Below, one piece after another: positions 36,601 to 48,600 of a stretch of DNA of 64,000 nt. The DNA lies in the NCBI GenBank assembly GCA_039566865.1, contig CM076954.1:13912001-13976000 (forward strand), in the 5' to 3' direction. The stretch's first letter is position 1. Every line of letters begins with the position of its first letter. The stretch comes from Aurelia coerulea. Lineage: Eukaryota > Cnidaria > Scyphozoa > Semaeostomeae > Ulmaridae. The notes below the pieces were generated by a model. That model did not search any database. It saw only the letters and a list, made by a program, of their open reading frames with translations, and was not told the DNA's origin. Both the position numbers and the translations under genes were made by a program.

Positions 36601-39600
36601 GCTGGTGACCCTAAACCATTGCGTTTCGCAACAAAATGACATGCCGCAAAAGCCTTCTTTCCCAAACATACTTCCTATGCATTTACCAGCAAGTTTTTAA
36701 TAACAACATGCAATTCTCACCTTTAAAATGATCCTTGTGCACAATGATGTTGCCACTTTGAAACAAATCTCGCAAACCGCTAAGGAGAGTCTGAAAAGAA
36801 TAAAAAAATAAAGATGATTGTGGATTTTTGGCGATCAACAGGATGAAATGGGGCATCAAGATGATGAAATCCACAGAACTCGCATAGTGAAACACTCTAT
36901 AGGTCAAGCGAAATATCTAGAATTATCAAAAATCGTATAGGACCAACGTGGCTACGAAAAATTTAGCCACAGTTGTCTCTAAAAAAATTTTCCTGAAAAA
37001 TACACAGCAACAGTGGTTGTTTAAAATGGCAGAAGTACACATATCACTTTTCATTAGACGGTCACGCTAAAGATGGCGGCGATGGGCCTTTGATAAGACT
37101 GAATTGACTACCAGGAAAATTCGGTTGCAACTTTGGGCCTCTTTTGAAGATTTTTGAAGGGGTTTTCCCAAAATCATTCCTCATAATTTCACAATGGAGT
37201 GTCCGATTTCATCCAGGCAAATTTTAAAATTGATTTGGACATGTCCACCATCAAATGATATTCAAGGAGATTGACACTGATGAAGATGTTTAATCGAAAC
37301 GTTTAGAGCAAACAATAGTATTATTTCTATCTAAGTGTCAATATTATTGTCTTGATATCCATAGAGCCGTTGCATTTCAAACGGGGATCTTTTCTATGAC
37401 TCATCCGTACATCAAGAAAAGACAGCGTAACATTAGAGGACCTGTACAAGATTTTTGTAAACAATCGGAAAGTACGGGACAACCCGCGCACATGACTAAA
37501 GCCTAACGGCGGCCAGTTTCATGGAAACTTTTACGTAAGTTTCATTACAGGATTTTCTTGTCAATGTCTATGAAATGTGATGGAACTTTTGATATCCATT
37601 AAAACTTTCAAATATTCGGCCTTAGAAAAATAGAACAAATCCTTCACCAAAGCTGCGATCACCGAGATTGTTGCAGATACTTGTGGTCACCATTCTCTGT
37701 GCATAATCGCCATTAGCTACATTGTGTTTAGCCTAAACACATTCGATGATTTGACACGCAGAGCCACGCAGAGAGGACGGGTTGTACAGCGCAACGTTAA
37801 GGGTGTACTTACTTTCTTTGTGAATGCCTTAACTCCATTCATCATGGCTTTGTTGCACAAATTTCGATCGTTCGACAGAAGAACTGTTTTTGCATCAGTG
37901 GCTATAAGAGAAATGTAGGGGGTGACAGGACTCGAAATAATTGACGATTACATGGAAAATTATCAATCATTACTACATAGGGTGCTGGCAGTGGTAATCG
38001 AACACTTGAGTAAAACCAAGTTTTTCACAACAAAAATTAATCACAGACTAAACCAAAATGGCCAGGTGAATGGACACATAATTTGGAATATTTCTCAAGT
38101 TTTCAACTTTGACTTTGCCTGCTTGCTTTGATTGTGTACCAAGAGGGATTTTGTAACATTTCGTTTCTGTGGATTATGTTTAGTGTCTATAGGCCCCCTG
38201 ACTCAAATCTAGATACTTTCTTTGCCAATTTATTGGTTGCTTTGAAACAGGCGCTAGATAAATATGAAAATGTAATAACGATAGGAGATACTAATATCAT
38301 TGGATCAACTTGGCTGCTGCTTTAACTTTGCTAGGAGAAAATGAAATGATTGCAAACCCTGAGAAATTTCATGCTTTGTTAGTAAGAAAGGATCGGGGAA
38401 ATACTCGTGGACAAAGAAGAAACTGTAAAACTTTTGGGCGTAACTCTGGATAACAAATTGAGCTTTGATGCACACATATCAAATCTTTGTAAAAAAAAGC
38501 TGCGACACAACTAAATGATCTGAAAGATTAAAATCGTTTATTGAATTTGAGCAGAAAAAAGTACTAGTACAAAGCTTCGTTTACTCTAATTTCGGTTATT
38601 GTCCGTTAGTTTGGTATTTTTCTTCAATGAAGTCGCTTCAGAAAATTGAAAAGTTACAAGAGCGTACACTGAGATTTCTTTACAATGATCATAAGAGCTC
38701 ATATAATTTACTCCAAAAGTCAGGAAGATGTACCATCCAAGTCTTGCGTCAAATAACTCTTTGCATTGGTATTTACAAAACAGTGAATAATCTAAATCCA
38801 ACATTTATGAAACATTCCTTCAAATTCAGATCTTCTCACTATTCTTCCAGAAATCCCTATGACTTAAAGCATATAAGACCAAATAAAGTAACTTTTGTTT
38901 GAAATAGCCTCGAGTCCGTTGGGTTTCAAATATGGAATGGCTTACCAAATTAATTCAAATCCTCTGAAAAAATGATAAAGCAATGGAATGGCCCAGAATG
39001 TAAATGTAATGCCTGTAGTAGTTTTAATTTTATTTATCAATAAGCTTTGTAATCATTTTAATTTCATTCGATTTAGATTAGTTAGCTTCGTATAATTTGC
39101 ACATATTGTTAGCTGTGTAAATATCGAATCAGAACAAATAGACAATAACAACAACAACAGCAACAACAACAACGAGATGACAACTGAGAATGGGCCTAGG
39201 TAGGAACAGCTCATTCACTGTTTCGTCATGAGTGAATATTGAGCAAGGTTTAGCATAGGGACTTGCGTAATCATTCTAGACGCTGTAGTTGTAGTCTTAA
39301 AACTAGAACAAAGATTTAACAAACCTTTCTCTTGAACCTTCAAACTGCAAAGTAAAATGCTATCATCGTTCGATTCTTCTACAAATCCTTCAACAGATTG
39401 GCTGGCCTAATGAGAAAATATGGAAGGAAACAATGAAATATCCGTTATGAGGCGATGACAAGGAATAGAATATGGCACGTTCACCATGCGGGCGATGGGG
39501 CAATTGTAACACTTGACAACCTATTTCTTTTAAAACATTGTAACTAGCTCCATATGATTCAAACCATGATTCATTTTATCCTAATACATGCAAATACCAT

Positions 39601-42600
39601 ATTACAGTAAGAACCCGCAAAATAGAAACCACTTTAGAAGAAACCTCAGGCTGATTTTTTTGAGAAATGGTGCCCTCGTATAAGAAACTTCGCAGCCTGA
39701 TTTAGGAAGGTTTCTTATAGGAGGATCCGAAGTAAACTCGTATCTAACAATCTTTGTTAAAATCAGGTGCCAAACATTTTGAAAGACTTCATCATAAGCG
39801 TCTCAATCTACGTAAATACCTAGATTTTAGTGTTTGCTCTGGGTTTTCTTTAAAGCTTTAAGTTGAAATAACTGAAGGTTTCTTAACCATGTGATAAGAA
39901 ACCTTTCAGCCTGTTTCAAGATTAATGACCTTTTAATAGGAAACTAAACAGGCTGTTTTGGAAAAACTGGTTTCTATTTTGCGGGTTCTTACTGTATTCA
40001 GCTGCAAGAAAACAATTAATTACGATTATGACGATGCGGTTGATTTCCAGTCAAAGGAAATTCCTGACAGGGTGTAATTTTACAAAATAAAAGGTCGCTC
40101 AGCCGTAACTTTCTATTCAGTTTCAGAGCGACATTTTCTCTCGTAAAAATAGAATCTAGCTTAGCGGTACCTTTGTTCTCTCGGCTGGCGTTCTGATTGG
40201 TCATCCTTACCACCTTTGTTTTGCCTGACGTCTAATGTGAAACCGAACCAAATCTTTGTCCGTAACAATCATTTATATGTAACGATTCGTATCTGTGTAT
40301 TTAGTTGCATTATAGTTGTATTTCCTTCATGTGAAGGCGAGGGGGTAGTCATGATCTTTTGCTCCCCTTGGTATCGTCCTCGTAAGTAGAAGTACTGTCT
40401 GTCGTAATTACTTAAATAAGTAATTTGTAAACTTTTTATATTGAAGAAGATCAGCCAGCTGGGAAATTCCACTGATTAAACATCCGCCTTTATATGTATT
40501 ATAGTTTTGTCCGATCTCCCTTACTAACAACACACAGGCAAAACTATGGGTAACATAACCATTGCAAATAAGGCAATTTCTTTACCTCCATGACAGTCTG
40601 CCCTTTGATTCTTGGGTGATTCTGAGCAAAACAGCTATGCAGAAATGAGACAGCTTTCCTTGCTAGGACATTAACTCCAACAGCTTGTTGGCCCTATAAA
40701 AACAAGAATTGTTGGTCTTTGTCATACTCAATAGCTTGTACTAACTTTTGATGACTCTGACGAATCAATAAAACGCTGTTGTACACTGCAGTCACTTGAT
40801 AACTCGAGGGGGGGAGGGGGGAGTTGCAAAAAGTATAATACCAGGTGTGTCATAAAAACAAGCCCCGTTAGGATGCCTACCGCTCGTTGGTAAACAACTT
40901 CTTTCATAGTGCACATCTTCAATTCGGTTTTAAAACTTACCGGACTGATTTTGGCAACCCTGTTCTAAATCATATTATGCAGATTTGCTCGAGAGAGTGT
41001 CTTCGAGAAACCTTTAAAACAAGCCAAAATCACGATCAAATTTCCTTAATATTTGCTTTGCAGTGGCAACTTGAACGCGCTTTAGCAGAGTCCCTTCGGA
41101 GGTCATTCCCAAGGGTTGGCCCCTTCAGAGGTCATTCCCAGGGTCACGGCAAAAACTATTCCAGGGGCTTCATTCCCAGGGTCATGGCAAAACTATTCCA
41201 GGGGTTTTCATGCTCCCATAGGGATAGCAAGTACCAGCAAAAGTAATTGTCATTACTGTCAGGCAGTTAGCTACATCTTACCTATTTCTGTTAGGTATCA
41301 AAAATATATCAGCAATTCTACTAAGATTTAGAAAGAGTTTTATTCAGACAAACCTCGCCTTCTGCAAACTCATGAACTCTCGAGTCTGGAGCAGTCTGTA
41401 AAAGAAAAATGATCGAATTACAAAATAAAGCCCAATGACTCAGCCAATCCCATTAAGTTATTTCAAGTCTTGCATCCTGATTGGTCCAGGAACAAATTTG
41501 TTCCTGGCAAGAATATTTTTGCCGTTTTGAGAAGAGTTTGTCCATAAGGCCCTCAACTGGATCGACAACAACAACATCAATTCACTTCAATTAGATGAGC
41601 GTAAGCTGAGGGTCCTTGTGCAGTGAGGCTAATGTAAATCTGGTTTTGGAGCAAAATGCTGTTTTGCAAGGCAAAGAGCTCGAGAATTTGTTTGTTATGA
41701 TCAGAGAATATTGAGGCACAGACAACATACCTTTAGTCGATCGAGCTCTTGAACGACCATCCACGGAATAATTATAGTTGGTCTTCCAGCACCTGATAAA
41801 TTGAATGAAATGTTTGAATATTCTTAAAGATAAGGTTTCTTCTGGCATATCGTTTGCACTAATCAAACTGAAAATATCTATAAATAAATTAGCACAATAT
41901 GCTTTGTAAAATGGATTATCATCTTAAATACAGTCCTCGAAGATGTCCTACATGGCTGGAAAAAATTTGTATATTCGTCATTATTGATCGTATCATACTC
42001 CCCCCTGTCGTATTTTTGTCGTGTTGTGTTGTGTTGTGTTGTGTTGTGTTGCGTTGTGTTGTGTTGTGCTGTGTTGTGTTGTGTTGTGTTGTGTTGTGTT
42101 GTGCTGTGTTGTGTTGTGTTGTGTTGTGTTGTGCTGTGTTGTGGCATTGCGTTGCGTTAAGTTGCGTTGTTCGTGATTTCTACATCATATTTTAATTTAT
42201 ATTGGTTGGATTAAATTAGCTCATAGCTGCAAGTATACCAACTTTAAAAAGTATTTATCACTATCATTATCGCAATGACATATATCACAAGCCGTCCAGC
42301 ATATCAATACCCGAATTCACTTCTTTCACGAACATCAATTTTGATAATACAGTAGTGTCCCGCATATAAGAAACATAAATTTAAGAAACACAGACCCTGA
42401 TTTTCAAAATAATGCCCCATTTTATAAGAAACTTGTTCAGGTCTGAAAAAGGCTTGTTTCTTATTCAAAAACGACCGGTATGTATTGAAACCTTGGAAGT
42501 TGTCAGCTTTCCAGTTGAATTTAACTGTACCTATTCAAATCAAAACAAGAATTTTGTATGCAGACTAAAGCAAAAAGCACCTTCCTGGAATAATTGTAGC

Positions 42601-45600
42601 ATTTACTTAAGTTGAAAATTTACAAATCCAATTCAAAATATAATTATTTGTATCACAATCATAGAGCTAATGTCTGAGTAATTGATCGATAGTACATGAT
42701 TTTTGTAATAAGAACCTTTACCCTGATTTGTAAGTTTATCTCATTTTATAAGAAACGCATCAGACCTAAAACTGAAAAAGTTGTTTCTTTTATGCGGGAC
42801 ACTACTGTATTGCAGAAAATATTTTGCTCTTCCAGAAGTAAAAGCTGATTACAGGAATGCGACCAACAAGGACCGATTTTGTAAGAGAATAGCACGAGTT
42901 GCTTTTGATTGAAACCGCAATTCAAAGCGATACACTATTGCAGACAAAGGAAATTCCCTCGACCAGTAATTCAAAAGAAACAAAGCCGCAAAAGTTTCTC
43001 TGAAACCCAGGTAGCTAGCTCGCTCGTTGTGCATTCCAGAAATTGCTTTTAAGAGCAAATATGAGCATATATCAAAAGAAGAAGGATATATCTACAAATG
43101 TACCTCGGGCATTTTATTTCTTTGGTTCAAAAGCCGATTCAATTCTCTTAATTTTTTGGGTATTATTAAAATACCTACTTGCTCAGCTTCTGAGCTAAAG
43201 AAATGAAATGGCCGAGGTGGATGTGTAGATATCCTTTTTCTTTCGATCTACGCTCATGTTTGCTCTTAAAAACGATTTCTGGATTGCACAACGAGCGCGC
43301 AAGCTTCCTTGGTTTCAGAGAAACTTTTGCGGCTTTGTTTTGAATTTATGGATGAGAGAATTTCCTTTGTCTTCGATCGCAAATCGCTTTGAATTCAGGT
43401 GTCAACAAAAGCAACTCGTGCTATGGTCTTACAAAATCTGTCCTTGTTAATGCAACCAATATAACACTTACCAGGTATCGGCGAATCTTTCAGCTCCGAG
43501 ATGAATTTCAAATGAGAGAGAAGAATGTTTGTATCCAAAACAATGAACAAACTACCCTCCTGAATGAAATAAATAACAACGTTAAGTATTATCACCGAAA
43601 TCAAGAAAATGCTACTAGGAGTATTTCAATACTTCACATTTTTCGATATACAATGATGTCCAAAAGGATCGGGCCAGTTTTCCTATATTTGTTTCTTTAA
43701 GGCTCACAAATATAATTGATTTTTTACCATATTTTCTGCAACAAAATTTTTTTAACTGTACCATTGTTTCATGACATACCATAACCTACATTATACCGAG
43801 TAATCACCAAAATTTGATTATGTTGTCAATCTTAACAATTTCTTATTGGAGTATTTGTGTGAAGGTCAGTGGTGGAAAAAATATTTGCCTTCCTGCGAAG
43901 GAACGTCAAACCAGAATTCTTCCTTCCATTGTTTTATCTTTTTTCTTTAGTCCCAGATTTCAGTGTGGTTGATAATCCACTAGGAACTGAAATTGCGTTT
44001 AAAGCTTCCCGAGATCACAGAACTGTGAAAGAAAAGAGCATAATCCAAACATTGATTTTCTGCTATTCTTTCCTTCCTTTAGTCCCTCCTGTCTCTTCAT
44101 ATTTTCAATTTTTGCTTTCTTTGTCATCCTTTCTTCTCTCCATCATTCTTTCTTTCTCTTCTCCGTTTTCTTTCCAACCTGTTTCCTTTCAGTTCTTCAT
44201 TCCTCCCTTCATCGTTTTCTTTCTTTCTTTCTTTCTTTTCCTTCCTTCTATTCTGCTTTCTCTCTTTCCTTTCCTTTCCTTTCCTTTCCTATCCTTCCCT
44301 TCTCTTCCTTCCAGAAAAGAGGGAAGCTGCTTCGCGGCTTCACGCACATTTTCCACCTCTGGTCAAGGTTCAAATTGATTTAATAGTAATGCAAACTTTA
44401 TTTGCAATGTAGCATTTGTGAGAATTCCCTCTTTTGACAGCTACCTGAATTTGATACATACTCTCAAAATGCAGAAATTATCCATAAAACCGCATTTTTT
44501 GGTTCCATCCAGCCACTCAGTTTCTTCGCCAACGTCTGTTATCAAAGGCATTGAGTCTTGTTCAGGATACTATCAGTGAAAGTCTTACGGATTTTCTCCA
44601 GAAGAGCTAGACCCCCGTTTAAGTGCTTTGGATTCTGCACACTAGCGATTGCAGGGTCATCGCCCTTCATTTTTCCTGTGATTTTTGAAAATAATTCTCA
44701 GATATCATTGCGTCACCCAGTGCATGTAAGGCGTGAAAGAGAAAACGTTACACAACCTGTATCTGTAATCCTTCTTGCGTGATCGCCTCAATGTGATCTT
44801 CAAATTCCTGCAAATAAAATTAAATTCAAACGACATAACGATAATATCACTTTGCATAAGAGATGACACGTTGCAAAGTTATCGGATCAAAATAGAGAAT
44901 ATCTCTGGCGCATCCTTGGTCATATTTTAAGAAGTGATGAAAACACAGCAGTTCAATTAGCACTGTCATTCGCTGTTGAGACTGATCAGCCGTTCATTGG
45001 ACGCGTTCGAAGACCAAGATGTAACTTGTTCACATTGATAATGAATGATTTGCATAGGCGTAATTCAAACATGACTAAGATTCAAGATCTTAACGATGTC
45101 AGAGACATAGCTAGATGCAGATATACTGGCAAAAGAACCAATTCTAGCGCATTTCTAAGGTATTTTGAATTAGATCATTTTAGATGTAGGCTCGTGTATA
45201 AAAATGATAATAATAATAATAATTAACGGTAATATCCTATCAATGACTGGACAAACGCTTGATGTCAGAAGGCTTACAGCTTGATATGTCAAAGGAATAT
45301 GTGAATATGTTCGATGGGTGAAGGCAGATGGCAAAATATCCTATTTGTTGCAAGCAAAATCTCAAAAAGTCATCAAACAAACAATCGTTGCTTGGTTTGG
45401 ATCACCAACTTCCCTTACAGTAGAAAGCCGCATAAAAGAACCTAGGTTTTCTCAAGCCAACCTGAATAAGTATAACTTTGAGCCAGTACTGACATTTTCT
45501 TGACATCATCAGATTTCAAGTACTCAGACTTCTTACGAGTTTCTTAAAGTTTCTTAAAATTTAACTGATACCACGATCAAGTCCAGCCTGCAAGGTTCTT

Positions 45601-48600
45601 AAAAAGGTGCTTATAGTTGATACAGTGAAAATGTGTTTTTAATACATGCCAGTGCATTCCTTCTATGAATTGAATAGTTTTTCAACATATTCCTTTCGAT
45701 AAAGTTTTCATCATGAAAGATTTTGCAGTTTTCAAGCAAAGTACTATCTATTAAACTATTATATAAGAACCTTTAGAAATTTCAGCCTCTTGTGGGTTCT
45801 TGCTTGAAAAGTTGTATTCGTGGAATTTTAGCCTCAAGGTTCTTATAAAACTACGTTCTTTCATGCAGGTTTCTACTGTATTGCTATTCCTCGTTATTTG
45901 AGTTAACCTGTAAATTGCCATTTCATTTCAAGATAATCGTCGCTGAATTAACTTGACAATCTAATAAACCTGTACGAAGACAAAAGAATCTGTCTTTACC
46001 AATAGCTGGTACAACTCACCTTAGGAACTTCTATTCTTTCACATCGAATATCCTCTATCTACGGGGAAAAGCAACGTTGATCATCCTGCTTACCAAGGGA
46101 TAAGAAAGGGAAGCAGTAAAGTTACATTGCTCCGACCTTGAAAGATTGTGAAGCATTTCGACAACAATCACTGCATGCTTCTCACATAGAGGAGGCAAAC
46201 TTTGGAACAAACTAAAAAGAGAAAATAAGATGACCAATACTTTCACGCAATTCAAATCGTCTTTGAAAAATGCCAGATCCTGAACATAAGCACACTTTCC
46301 TTTTGACTTTTAATACTTATCTATTACACTTAGTTTTTATCTTGATATTGTAAGATGTTTTTTTTCTTTTGACAGGGCAGCTTGTAAATCAATTCTGTAT
46401 TATACGTTGAATACTTACCCTGCATAAATATTACAAAATGAATGAAATGAAAAAATGCATTTCACAAGCAGTTTCTCTCTATCCTAGAAAATAACAGTAC
46501 TTGGGGAGGGGGAGGGTATCTTAATACGTTGGTGGTACTGTGGATGTGCTATTCTTTAAAGGGGCCGTGTCAACATGTTATCTCCATAATCTATATTGTT
46601 TCCCGCGTGTGTACATTATATTATGCACAAAGTTTGGTGGATGGAGTGAATCCACAATAAAGCTACTCTTGGAAATCCATTCATATCTCTGTAATCTTAC
46701 AACAAATGAATGTTTTGTTTGTTTCTCACGAAATTCAAAAGTTCATCTTCGAAATAAAATAGTGGAAAATCTGTGTGATATATCCTATAAAAGAAACTGC
46801 AAAATCGTCGTTTCGAAAGAAGTTTGTTTGGTTTACGTGACCCAGTTCCTTTAACAGCACTTTTTCTAAGAAGCTGCGGAAATATGGGTAGCATTTTCAG
46901 ATATTTTGCGAAATTGTGGGTATCATTTCAAACATTTTGCAGAATTGGGTATTCTAGGTTAGGATGAGTTTGGGTTAAAAAAAGAAAAGGATTAGTTTCA
47001 CTATGACATTGACTACACCCACCTAAATGTCTTCCAGCCACACACTGTAAAAGCGGACCCATTTTTACATATCGGCATGTTGTGTGTTATGCGTGAAGGC
47101 ATGACTATGGTGAAGGGTTAGAGTGTAGGGTTAGGGTTAGGTTTTGAAAAAGGAGATCTTAGGTAAAGGGAATATAAGCATATATCAGGCGCTTTCTATA
47201 AATAGATACACCAGAGCATGCGCATAGCAGTTGCATTCTAACTGTGCACGTGAAAGTGAGCTCTGCATTGCAAATTTGTAGTGCGAGGAGATTCTCGATA
47301 TACTTTCCAATATGGTTACCCAGCAAGCAAGATTCCTTCTTCCTGACTGCGACGATTCTGAAGTAGTTTGCTCGAGTGAATCGAGATAAAAGAAGTGAGA
47401 AGGAAAGGTAATTTAGCTCCACTTACGTCTCAATGACCTAATCGTACGAGTTGTTTGTTGTTTGCCATCATTGTCGCGATCGATGGATCCAGTGTTTATA
47501 TTAGGCCCGGCTCGGCTGCTTTGTTGAATGCTCACTATTTATCAGTATTTCTTCCGCAACACTAGCCCTTTGTCCATAGATTCCGTCAGGCTAACTTTAG
47601 TGAAGATTCCCTTGTCTGAAGATACGTTTAGGCCCCATGAGATGTGCTTGTTTATCCTGTACCCATCCATTTCAGCAATTCATTCGTATCGTAAATGGAC
47701 TCAAAGCGCTTCGATTTCTTCAGGACATCAAATTCTGCGGCTACAAGGTCTGCTTCATCACGGTGGTCAATGAACAGGCAATATTTCTTTCCATTTCTGG
47801 TCCGTTAATTTGTCCCTTAGCGGATAGAGAAACAACGAAGCAACTCGTCCCCGCCATTACTGATCGCCCGTTACGTGCCCTCGTGCAGGCTAGGCTGAAG
47901 TGAAAGTGATCACGTGCAATGGTAGATAGCTTGTTGTGATTGTTTAAATTTGATTGACAGTTTAGGTCTTGTGGCTCGGAGCCACTTATATATGCTTATA
48001 TTCCCTTTAAGGTTTATATTTAGGGTAAGGTATTGTAACATGGATTTTATTTGGGTTAGTAGGGTATTACGTATTAGTTAAAATAATTTCCTGAAAAATG
48101 TGACATAAAGCTGGCCCACGGAAGAGCAATCATTCCAATATGTTTCAAGTCATCCCTTTAATAGACGTTTTAGCTATTCTGCCAAAGGGTTTGGATGTAG
48201 CGATATTTCTATAAATTTAGAATTCTGACAAATTCTTAAAGGTGTACAATAGAACTTGCGTTTCTAACGCTACTCAGCAGAGCATCTCGACAGAGCATAT
48301 CGAAAAAAACTATTCAAAAATATCACTCGGTCCAGACTCTTCTGCAGAATACCCAAAAAGGTCTATTTCGTTGTTGCCAATGAAAATCTTACGGAAAATA
48401 GGATTTGAGTCCTTCACTGCAACACACTCTATAGCATCTGAATCACTCACTTAATTGCAATGAGCAACAAAATTTGATCGGAGACTCTGTTCCACTGCAG
48501 TATCAATGTACCGGGTGTCCCAAAATGATGTATTATTGTTTGATTGCTTGTATGTCCATAACCAATGAACCGATTTTCAAAAAAAAAATTTTATCCGATT

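Noticed and set aside
42021..42167. Antisense ORFs rich in TTQHN or VLCCV repeats
   Set aside because: They are translations of a GTGTT microsatellite.
43869..44378. 169-codon ORF with Phe/Leu/Ser-rich membrane-like sequence
   Set aside because: It runs through a pyrimidine tract inside an interspersed repeat; the hydrophobicity is compositional.
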